NCBI GenBank assembly: GCA_004764695.1
Contig: SMSO01000014.1
Span: 3,671,148-3,735,147 of the forward strand
Length of the DNA stretch: 64,000 nt
DNA from: Schizochytrium sp. TIO01
Taxonomy: Eukaryota; Sar; Bigyra; Thraustochytrida; Thraustochytriidae
Direction of reading: 5' to 3'
The stretch's first letter is position 1, and each line of letters opens with the position of its first letter. This document shows, in pieces, positions 10,920 through 20,246 of the stretch. The notes below the pieces were generated by a model. That model did not search any database, was not told the DNA's origin, and worked only from the letters and a program-made list of their open reading frames with translations. The translations under genes were made by a program, and so were the position numbers.

Positions 10920-11090
10920 CCGCCGCCTCGACTCACCCTCCCTTGCTCCGACGAGGAGAAGAGGACCTCCGTTTGCGCGAGAGGCGTTGCGTCGCTCGAG
11001 CGCCGTCTGCGCAGAAGCTAAGCTGATCCACGGCAGACGGGCTTATTCTTATTCGCAGCACTCGTTATATTTCACGGTCTTCTGCGAAGG

Positions 11091-11127
11091 ACGAGCGAAT
11101 GAGCGAATGAGCGAATGAGCGAATGAA
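11091..11127. repeat. GAATGAGC octamer tandem repeat
   Basis: Four near-perfect tandem units of GAATGAGC, followed by a T-run. Confidence 0.75.
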
Positions 11128-11508
11128 TTTTTTTCATGAGTAAAGGGAAAAAACTGTAAGGTGAGTGTCACTTGAAAGGACGATTCAGACTCGTTTGAGG
11201 AGAATTTGGGGGGTGAAAGGGGGGTTAAGTGAGAGCCAAGTTGGATTTAATCTGAGGGGGAAGTGAGATTCGACGGCGATTCGAGTGAGTGCCTGACTGA
11301 AAAGCCCACTAGGATACTCGTGGAACGCGGCCCAAAAGAAGGCAGCAAGCCCCTCGCGCTTTCTTCAAGAGCCTTGAAGTTGTTCTCTCTTGCCTTCTTT
11401 CTGTATTATCAGATTCTTCTTCTTTTGGGCGGCCTTCTTCGCTCTTTTTCTTTACTACTCCTCAGAAGTGCCAAGTAGCGATTCGGATAAGAGTAGGGTA
11501 GCGCCTCT

Positions 11509-11595
11509 TAGTTTTTAGTTTTTAGTTTTTAGTTTTTAGTTTTTAGATTTAGTTTTTAGTTTTTAGTTTTTAGATTTTAGTTTTTAGATTTTAGT
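11509..11595. repeat. (TTTTTAG)n heptamer array
   Basis: About twelve tandem copies of the seven-base unit TTTTTAG with a few one-base variants (TTTAG, TTTTAG). The unit is T-rich with one G, unlike the G-cluster telomere units, and coding-type sequence lies on both sides, so this is an interstitial minisatellite. Confidence 0.85.
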
Positions 11596-11857
11596 CTGGT
11601 TTCTTTCTCTCCTTCTCGGCCAATAAGATATAAAGTGACTTCGCACTGTTTCTAACCATGTCACAATCGCACTGCTTTCTTTTCGGAGCAACGATCGTCG
11701 ATCGAAAAGTTAAGGACACCAATTCGCCACTGGAAAAGTGCCTCCATGGTGGCGTTTTATAGATAAACGTGCCTCCTCTGCCCCAGCTAGGGCAAACCAT
11801 AGTGGGCGCTAGCCAAAGGGCGGCGCCGCACGCGCGTGAATTAATTAATTCTCTCAT

Positions 11858-11911
11858 ACATTCATTCATTCATTTATTCATTCATTTATTCATTCATTTG
11901 TTCATTCATGC
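11858..11911. repeat. (ATTC)n / (ATTT) tetranucleotide repeat
   Basis: About twelve tetramer units, mainly ATTC with ATTT and GTTC variants. Confidence 0.8.
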
Positions 11912-12030
11912 ACGAACTCGTGAATTCTTCGATCGCTTCGATCAGTCTTCAGCTCGCGGCCATCGCATCAAAGACGCCCCTTGGCTCGAAAGGGCGCCGC
12001 ATCCCGAGCACGGGCTCCGGCAGGCGGCGA

Positions 12031-12075
12031 CGGACTGACTGACTGACTGACTGACTGGATGACTGACTGACTGAA
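12031..12075. repeat. (GACT)n microsatellite
   Basis: Two runs of GACT units separated by GGAT, about ten units in all. Confidence 0.85.
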
Positions 12076-12218
12076 GGCAAGAGAGTTGAGCTTGTTTGGT
12101 CTGGAGACACGCCGCTCCCACCATCGTGCGAGTACCTCTTGTTGTTATTAATTGTTGGGTTCTTGGTTGCGCGGATACCTTTAATAGGCGCTAATATGGT
12201 CGCTCCAAATCGAGAGCT

Positions 12219-12372
12219 CGAGTTCGAGTTTCAATTCAAGTTCAAGTTCAAGTTCAAGTTCAAGTTTGATTTCAAGATCAAGTTTGATTTCAAGTTCAAG
12301 TTTGGTTTCAAGTTCAAGCTTGGTTTCAAGTTCAAGTTTGATTTCAAGTTCAAGTTCGATTTCAAGATCAAC
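12219..12372. repeat. Degenerate hexamer minisatellite (TTCAAG family)
   Basis: About 25 units of TTCAAG with variants TTTGAT, TTTGGT, TTCGAT and AAGATC. All units keep a six-base register, so every frame stays open and yields dipeptide repeats such as Phe-Lys; this is a property of the repeat, not evidence of a gene. Similar arrays occur at 14535-14597, 15050-15080 and 31536-31579. Confidence 0.85.
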
Positions 12373-12375
12373 TGC

Positions 12376-13826
12376 TTCAAGTCGGAGTCGAAGTTGGCGC
12401 GAGATGAGCACCGGCGTAGTACACAAACTGAAGGGGGAGAAGAATGAGGCGTGAGAAAGGAATCTGAGGGCGGCGAGAGGAGAAGAGTGAGGGTGATAAG
12501 TCAAAGCCGCGTTCGCTTTCACTCGAATTCGCGACACGCGAGAGAACGGAGAGTCGGGCTCTGCGGCAGCACGTAGAACGCAGGGCGTAGAGCGCAGAAC
12601 GAACGGCGCTGCAGAGTGAAGAGCTGTTTTGGGACACTGGCGCAGAGGAGAGAACGCGCAGAGGGTCGCGCTTTTGGCTTCCTTGCTTGCTCGGTTTCTT
12701 TTTCTTGAAGATGATTGATTGTCTTTATTAGTATTATTATTTATTTATTTATTTATTTATTTAAATTAAATTAAGGATTAATTTATTTTGAGTTAAAAAC
12801 AATAATCACTCGAAAACTGGCTGCCTGATGTTCTGGAACCCGCGGTTTTTCAGCCTATTTATTCGACTGTGTTTCGTGCATTAGTTCATACTCTCATTAA
12901 AAGGACCGAAGGCGGCGCATAAAACACGATCAGAGCTGCCTGCCATGACAGCCCATCAATAGGCCCGTCGATCTCGAAGGCCTGAAGAACCGGTAAGTCA
13001 GTCCAAGAAGGTATATTATTAAACTAAACTAAAATAAAATTAAATTAAATTAAATAAAAAGCAGAACGAAAAAGTGAATAAAGCAAATAGAAAACATTTG
13101 GGTCCTCAATCAAGCAAAACAGAGGAAGTAAAGAGGCTCGGCACGGCAGGCAGGTCGGAGTCGAGATGATTCAGAGGTACTGCGGGAAAGTGTAGTCGAA
13201 CGCATTTACTCAGCACTTGAGGGGCACCCACTGTGGGTCTTTGGTTAGTTTTGAAACAGCAGGGAGAAGAAGAAGAAGAAGAAGAAGGAGTGGAAGACCT
13301 CCCTCCACCTCGAGAACGAAGCAGAAGCGAGCAAAAGCGAAGCCAGGCCATGAATGAAGGCAGGCGCAGAGGAAAATCAGGGCGAACGGATGCACCGCAG
13401 AGCCTCGAAGGGCGATCACTCGGCCGCCGACGCCGCCAAGAACCACGAAGGAGAGCAGGTCCAGGCTCAAGACCGTGAACAGAAAGAACGGAGATGGTCG
13501 AGGGAGGTCACGACCGCAATAATATTTATTAGAGAGAGCACCGGTGGCTGGGTGGGTGGGTGGGAGTGGCTACCTTCCAACAAAGAAGCTGGGAGCCGAG
13601 TGACCCCGCAGCTGGGTGCAGAGAGGGCCAGAGCTGTCAAGAGCGGGTGCTCCTCGCCGCCGCTTGCTTCCTCTCTTAATATCAAGGTCTTAGAGAAAAG
13701 CGAGCTTAGAAAGACCGCGGATTGATAGTCAACGAAGAACAGAGTGACGGTACCGCGCGACAGAATCGACAGATAATTGGCGAAGAAAGTCCGCACTGAA
13801 GAAGTCGAGAGCGGCTTAGAAGGGAT
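12376..13826. other. Spacer without a supported gene
   Basis: Between the hexamer array and the TTTG/TTGG repeat. It includes an AATTA-rich block near 13021-13060 and a (GAA)n run at about 13265-13287. A good donor sequence (CCGGTAAGT at about 12990) has no ATG-initiated frame ahead of it. Open frames across the (GAA)n run are repeat artefacts. Confidence 0.45.
12740..12775. repeat. (ATTT)n microsatellite
   Basis: About seven ATTT units grading into an AAATT-rich segment. Confidence 0.8.
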
Positions 13827-13894
13827 TCTTTGCTTGTTCGTTCGTTTGTTTGTTTGGTTGGTTGGTTGGTTGGTTGGTTGTTTATTTATTTATT
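13826..13894. repeat. TTTG / TTGG / TTTA tetranucleotide tract
   Basis: Successive blocks of GTTC, TTTG, GGTT and TTTA units on the + strand; about 17 units in all. Confidence 0.8.
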
Positions 13895-14188
13895 TGCCCC
13901 TCCTCAGGCTAGCCATGAAATTGGGTGCAAAGCCGCTGATTGATTGGACCTTTTGGTGGTTCCTTGGTTCTCTCTGTGTTCTTCAAGAAGAAGAAGAAGA
14001 AGATGATGATAGAAGAAGTGACGGGAAGGAAGGAGAACGGCGGCTCGGACCTCGCAGGAACGCAGACCGAGGCCGATGCCAATCTAGCTAGACAGCGAAG
14101 GGTCGATATGGAACCCGTTGATTAGTCGGTCTCTGAGAACAGAGCTCAGTTTCGAGGGTTTGAGGGATGTCGCGAAGTTCAAGTGCAC

Positions 14189-14286
14189 GAATTTGAAATC
14201 GCGAAAGAATTTGAAATTGCGCAGGAATTTGAAATCGCGCAGGAATTTGGAATTTGAAATCGCGAAAGAATTTGAAATCGAGTTCG
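14189..14286. repeat. 18-bp tandem repeat (GAATTTGAAATCGCGAAA unit)
   Basis: About five copies of an 18-base unit, one truncated to seven bases. Variants alter the last six bases (GCGAAA, GCGCAG). The unit has an internal half-repeat (GAATTTGAAAT) and its 18-base length preserves reading frame. Confidence 0.85.
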
Positions 14287-14534
14287 ATAAACGTTCGATA
14301 AACTCGAAAAAGCTGTCAACAACTTCGTGTGCAAACGGCACTGACTGACTGACTTATCGGCGCCTGAACATATGATATATCGATCTTCATCCGTGAGCGG
14401 GAGTGGACGGAGGAGCGGCTGAATGGATGCGCGAAGAAGACGCGCGTGGCGTCTTAGTGGAGGAGGCGAAGTTCACAGGGCCCTTGAGCCGGTGAACGGC
14501 CGCCCTGAACGAGCCCCAGACCGCCTCCGACTCG

Positions 14535-14597
14535 GACTTGAGCTTGAAGTTGAGCTTGAAGTTGAGCTTGAGCTTGAGCTTGAGCTTGAGCTTGAAG
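14535..14597. repeat. Hexamer minisatellite (GAGCTT family)
   Basis: About ten units of GAGCTT/GAAGTT. Same six-base register and related consensus as the array at 12219-12372. Confidence 0.85.
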
Positions 14598-14968
14598 GCT
14601 CTACTCTGCTCTGCGTCTGCCTCCCTCCATGCCAGTGTTCAGGTCCGTGGCCAGGCGAGAACGAACAAGCACAAGGAAGGCGCCCGCCGCTCTCGGCCAG
14701 CCAGCTCCAAGGGCTCCAAGGAGACGCCGTCGACACTGGCGATGTGGATGAATGCTTCTCTGGCACCGACAGGAACTCTGTTGACTTGGAGCTCTCTCGC
14801 TGTTACTTGCACGAGGAAGATGGCGCCTCGTCGGAGTGAGCGAGTGTCGAAGACTTCCTGAGGATGCACCACCATGATGATGCCCCAGGCAGGCAGGAAG
14901 CAAGCAAACAAGCCCTGGATCTTGGCGCTCTTTGAATTCGATTTCCTGGTCATCTAGTCGCCAGCGAG
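14598..14968. other. Spacer without a supported gene
   Basis: GC-richer than the flanks, with long overlapping open frames on both strands. None has a recognisable motif or consistent splice signals, so I assign no gene. Confidence 0.4.
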
Positions 14969-15196
14969 ATGGCGGTGGCTGTACACGGCGGCGATCTCGA
15001 AGCCGTGGACAAGGTGAGTTCGTCTTGGTTCACCTGCACCTCCTCCTTCGACTTGGACTTGGACGTGGACTTGGACTTCGTTTGTGCCACCATGCAGGCA
15101 GCCAGGAACCAATCGCCTCGAACGTGCGGAGCAACACCCAATTGCGACAAGCAAGCATGAGAACCAACCCGGCCAAGGAGCAGGCAGATAGATGAG
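14969..15196 (+). other. Possible two-exon coding fragment, unresolved
   Basis: ATG 14969 opens a 15-codon frame (MAVAVHGGDLEAVDK) that ends exactly at a GTGAGT donor at 15014. After an acceptor-like CCAG near 15104, a phase-compatible frame continues for about 29 codons (EPIASNVRSNTQL...) to TGA at about 15193. The implied intron is about 90 bases and includes the (GGACTT)n array. Composition is protein-like, but I recognise no family and no conserved motif, and two other nearby acceptors would give different proteins. It could be the 5' part of an intron-rich gene extending to about 16.1 kb, or chance. Confidence 0.22.
15050..15080. repeat. GGACTT hexamer array
   Basis: Five units of ACTTGG with one ACGTGG variant, same register as the other hexamer arrays. 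Confidence 0.75.
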
Positions 15197-16200
15197 GATG
15201 ACTTCTGGCAACGCACGACTCGTGTCAATCTTGCTCCTGGCTCGTGGGGTAGATTGACGACTTCGAGCACCAGAAAGCAGAGGCTGCCAGCCGGCCCAAG
15301 GGATTCAGGAAACCGAGGCACCAAAGACGACGCTAGCTGCTAGCTGCTAGCTGCGCAGGTGAGCGAGGGTCTTTGAGGAGTTGATGGGCGGTTAGTGGAC
15401 GGTGCAGAGGCGAAGTCGCTCGATCGAGCGAGGCCATTGACCGTGAATCTCGTCGTGTCGCGAAGATTCGGTCAGAAGATGGAGAAAAACTTCGAGTTGG
15501 AATTCTTCAAGGTGCTCATGCAGGCGGATGTGCAAAAATCATCTTGCAGAAACGGCACCATAGTTCGGCAAGAAAGATTGCCAAAAGCAAGAAGCCTGGC
15601 GCAACCGGTTGTGGTGCTCCTGTTCAAAGCTCAGGCTGGTGGTGAGGAGCTTGATGAGATTCGGGAGGCTGGCAGTTCACGACCACGACCGTGACCACGG
15701 CTACGTCTACGCTCACACTCACGATCACGATGGGGCCCTTCCTCTTTTCCCTTGGAGGGAGGTTTCGAGGGTGCCAAAGGTGCACACGATGGAATGAATT
15801 GATGGACCTACATGATCTGAATGCGGAGTCCCAAGTGGAATTAGAAGCCCAAGAACTGTCAGCTATCAGAGCTAGGTAGCTGCACGCGACTCGGCAGTTG
15901 GCGCTCAGCATGGCGCTAGCCAGTGGCTATTTGGAGGGAGATCTTGGGACTACAAACTCCATCACCTCCCACCGGCACCACCAGCAACCAAAGAGATGAG
16001 TTCCTACAACCTCGAGGCTCTCTTCAAGCCGTCTTGAAAAGTTCAACGAATTACTCCCAGGTAGAAAGAGTGAATAAGTGCGCGGTCGAAGAGGTCCAGA
16101 GACGCACGTTCAAGTTCAGCCTTTCGAACCATTGGGAAACGAGCGAATCGTGGCTCATGCTCCTCCTCCCCTTCTCGTTGTGAAATATTCGGCCATCTTG
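15197..16200. other. Exon-like island, not assembled
   Basis: Several frames give protein-like stretches of 30-60 codons on the + strand. Examples are a Lys/Arg-rich frame from about 15437 and a frame ending SQVELEAQELSAIRAR at about 15877. They occur in different frames without convincing splice pairs. A CTAGCTG repeat sits at about 15333-15355 and an Asp/His-type CACGAC repeat at about 15680-15737. I report the island without claiming a gene. Confidence 0.25.
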
Positions 16201-17812
16201 CCGTTCATTATCCACATCAATATCAATGCGAGATCTAGTGAAATCCGGCGGAATTGAACAAGTAAAACAAACTTCACGATCTAAGAAGATTATCATCTCC
16301 CTGGCTCGCAATGTAGTTGCCCACTTACCTACCTTAATGGATACATGATAGGTAGCTGTGGCAAAAAAAAATAAAAAATATCGCCAACGCATTTTATTTA
16401 GCACACAATATAATTAATTAGTCACCATCGTCACAAAGTACTACGTACCTAACACCCTACTAGTAGGGAGGTAGGGAAGTACTGTGTATATATAATAAGC
16501 CAGTCAATAGATACCTCAAAGAAGAAGAAGAAGAAGAAGAAGGAAAAGAAGGGCTTCTTCTCGTGAGCTGAGGCACTTGTGGATGGAAGGATAGCTGGAA
16601 CTCGAGCCCCAGCGCCACTCCCACTCCTGCTGCCAGGAGGTTTGACAACTCCGACGACAAGGACTAGACGCACGCGCCGGATTCGTATGAAGTTGAAGAA
16701 GTCCGTGGCTGCCGCCTCAACACCGCAGTTCCATACAAGTCGAGAGAAAGTCCTCACCGACGAGAGAAGACTGAGGCGTGCCCGCTTGGGATTGCTGATG
16801 GGCCATCGAGTTCCACTGGACAACAAGCGAGGATTCTACCACTGACGATGCTTTTGCGCAGTAGCTATCGAACGCAAGGCTACAAGAAGTGAGTAAGGGA
16901 AGAGCAGCGGTTTGAGTATCATTCGTAGCATGGGTTTCTGTGTTTTCAAGTTGTTAAAAAGAGAAATATGAATAGTTAGAGTGGCGAAATGTGATGCACT
17001 AAATATCTCTAAATATCTATCTACAAGGGCGCTGATGCCGATGCGGCGAGCATCAGTTCGTGAGCGAAGATTGTGAGGACAGTGCACGTTTACTTTAGGG
17101 CATAAACACTGGCTGCGGTTCGAAGGCTAAGACTAGCACCAAGTATCCAAGAACTAAATTTTCGATGGAAAATCAATCGGCCATGGCGGGTGTATCTTTG
17201 GATGTCCATCATGAAGTTGGGATACCAACTTGAATTGATCACGTATCTCCAGAGAGACAAAAGCCAGTTGCATTGTCAGCCAGAAGCAGCGCCTATCACT
17301 CATTTAATTATTTCGATGACCACTTGGTTAGTCGCGTTGTCATTCAGTCGGTCAACACGAAAGTAAACCAGCACTAGGAAGCACCTCGTAAGACGAATCA
17401 TGGACTCAACTAATGTTTTAGAACAAAAATGAGACCACCTTCAGCAACAGAGGACCGGCCGACCGCCTATGGGATCCTACCATAACCCTGCCGGTGAACG
17501 CTTGTTTTCTTCTAAACGGCAAAGAGCTCGTGTGCACTCAAAAACATCATGGGCAGAATTTCTTAACAGACCGACAGATACCAGCTAGCTAGCATTAATG
17601 TGAATCTTATACTGCAATACGAAAAGCAGCCGTTGTCGTGGGGAAGCCCCCAACCCTTCTGCGCATGCGAACTAAAAGACCAGCATAGCAAGAGCAAAGT
17701 TTGCCGACAGTATGCAGTCAGTCCGTGGTTTCTTCTCGTCCGCAAGTGATCTGGAGAACCGGCGACCTTCTCATTGTTGGTTGAAACACATGACGAATCC
17801 TCAAGAAAGCAT
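16201..17812. other. Spacer without a supported gene
   Basis: Contains a (GAA)n run at about 16520-16542 and a short ATG frame at 16848 (MLLRSSYRTQGYK) that runs into a GTGAGT donor at about 16889 with no identified second exon. The right end is the 3' flank of the bestrophin-like gene. Confidence 0.4.
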
Positions 17813-20246
17813 CTAGAAGCGTGTGTGCGAGGTGATGGGTGATACGTGAGATGCCATTGAAGACACAGACTCATTTGAGGAAGCGTTGACAGAAGAATGA
17901 GAGCTGTCGGGAGCAACACTGCTAGTATACTGATGTGTATAATGCATATGGGGAGGGTGCCGAGCTGAATTATTATTATTCATGTCCTTATTCGCGTGGT
18001 GTGCGTTATTGTGAGCATGCAGTTGGACTTGCTGCAATTCTGCCTCGCGATAATGCGAGATGAGACCCTGGATGCAGGAGGCAAACTCTAGCTCTAGTTT
18101 GATTGAATCAAAGCCTCCACCCACGAAACAATCTTCAAGAATTGTCTGGGAGTTAATGAGGCCGTGCAATACAGCGAAAGTAAAAGCTGCAAGGAGAGCA
18201 GCATAAACGTAGGTTCTCTCAAAACTGTCTGAGGTTTCCTGCAGCGAAGCCACCCACCCAAAGTATGGCCAAAGCATATAGGGCAAAACAAAGATGTAAA
18301 CTCGACCAAAAGAGCGAATACTCTGAGGAGTTCGGTACGTTTTAGACACGCGAAGCTCTTCGATACGCTGCTGGTGAAACCAGTGGTATTGGTGAATACG
18401 AGACGCCTCGCCTGAAGGGAATCCAGCCGATTTGAGAATTTCAGTGTGGCGCCCAATTCTGGCATACATACGGTTTAGATTCTTCACAAGCTCGTTCTGC
18501 AAAGCATGGACTCGCTTTGTCTCCTTGCGGTAGTTGGGGAACACTTGATGACGGCCATGACCTACTGTTGGCATGGAAAGAAACTTGAAGACAAGCTGAA
18601 CGAGCTCAATATGATCATCTAGAACAAGTTTGTTGAATCCTCGCGGCAGCAAAGACCTGCCTGTGTAACGCTGGGGATGGAGGGGGTGGGGCCATTCCCA
18701 TGTAAGTGTGCATAAGCAACTCTGCATCACCAAGGCCCGAAAATCAGCAAGGTAGACAAGGGCGCGCTCGCGACGCGTATAGGCAAGCGTTATTGCTGCT
18801 GATAAGGGCTGTGTATCGATCCATGAAATACAAACAATAAAAGCCGCACAAACTTGCGAAATGTTAGTCTTGCTTGATCAAAGTCTTGCTGGTCCATCTT
18901 ACTTTCCGGACAGATTCATCTCCGTTTAATTTTCTTGCTCTCCTTGTTCCTTTTCCATTTTTCTTTTCTTCGAGTATATTCCCCTTGCTCTTGTGTACAG
19001 ACTCTTCAAGGCCTATCCCCAGTAGCGATTTTGCTTTGCGCGACAAATCTCATTCAGATTGAGCTGTAGGCAACTTCAAAATATCAACGAATCACCCTTT
19101 TCATCATAAATCACTAATCCTAGAATAAAAACTTACAAAGATGACCGCAAAGCCGAGGAAACTAAAATCGAGTTTTACCGCAAACACGTACTCTGTATCA
19201 TCCTCCATAAATACCATCATGCCATATGTAGCTGCAAATGCGTTCATAACAACTAGTAAGGTGTCCAATGTGAAGGTATAGCGCACATAAATAGCTAGTG
19301 ACGCGATCAGGTCTACTAGCGCAAGACGAGCATGATCGTACATAACGCTAAAGACACCTTGAGACGCACGTGAAGTTTTCTGCACTTCAATCTCCTCGTT
19401 GACAAGGTACTTTGCGCACTCTTCAAGGCTTGGTGCTTCTAGTCCTGGAGGATTAAGTTCAGCCCACTCGATCTCATTCGCCCCATCGAGGTGTCTTGTG
19501 GAGGACCTAAGGAAAAAGTTATACATTGATGGAGAAGAAGATTTGTTGCTGCGTCGTGAGCGGCTCGAGCTCTTCGGGTTACGCGTTCTTGATCTCGATT
19601 CACGATACTCTGTATTCACGTACAGAGGCGGAGCTGCCGAGGATATCTCATTAAATGATCTCTCGCTAGGTGCTGGAGTAGAGAATATGTCCTCGCCAGA
19701 CGCCAGCGGAGCGACATTCGTGCTTCCATCGATCTTCTGATTCGCATCCGAAGCTTGAAGCCCAGAAGGGTCTTCGGCAGGATCTTCTGCACCTTCTGTT
19801 TGTTCTGGCAAAACTGTGATAGAAACAGGTGGTGCCATTTTGGATGATTCCACGGAGTCCGCATTTTCAGTACTCACATTACCGCCATCTGTTCTTGCTC
19901 TTGCTGAAGATGAAGATGAAGATGAAGACGATGACGATGACGACGATGACGATGCTAGCGTAGGCGCTGCTGCACTTGCAGAGGGTGGAAGAAATGTCGC
20001 TGGCTGTGCGAGTGGAGCAGAGTTGCCTGCGTCCCGAGCATCTTCTGTAGTTTGCTGTTGCTCCATGTCAGGCTCCACTGCCTCAAACGCAGTGTGTGCG
20101 AGCTCCGGTCGCACAAAGATGCTCCTCGCCGACACGAATGAGGACGCCGAAGAGGTTGACCTCGCGTCCTCGCCACCACGAGCTCCGTTCCCAAACTGCA
20201 ACCGCCACTCTTCGAGCGCCGGAATTGCTTTGCCCAGAAACTCCAT
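17813..20246 (-). CDS. Bestrophin-like multi-pass membrane protein, two exons
   Basis: Predicted 721 residues from exons 20246-19137 and 18868-17813. Exon 1 ends at TTT|GTAAGT and exon 2 starts after CAAGCAAG; both junctions are phase 0 and the hydrophobic profile runs smoothly through (FLGFAVIF then TNISQVCAAFIVCISW). The intron is 268 bases. The start is ATG 20246; a frame extension upstream has only GTG. Residues 1-250 are Ser/Ala/Asp-rich and probably disordered, with a Ser run near 110-125. Transmembrane segments fall near 315-335, 355-385 and 520-575 or so. A late segment with KTYRTPQSIRSFGRVYIFVLP and, after another hydrophobic span, LINSQTILEDCFVGGGFDSIKLE resembles the bestrophin-family P.xYRTP...lP and Q.LEDPF..G.D.I pattern. 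Likely an anion channel or relative; the Cys in EDCF replaces the usual Pro. The C-terminal tail is His/Asn/Ser-rich. Confidence 0.7.

Noticed and set aside
11509-11595. Telomere array
   Set aside because: The repeat unit lacks a G-run and the array is flanked by non-terminal sequence on both sides.
12181-12537. Long minus-strand frame rich in Glu-Leu over the hexamer array
   Set aside because: The frame stays open only because of the six-base repeat; no protein family resemblance.
14639-14953. 104-codon minus-strand frame
   Set aside because: Overlaps other frames, has no motif and no splice support.
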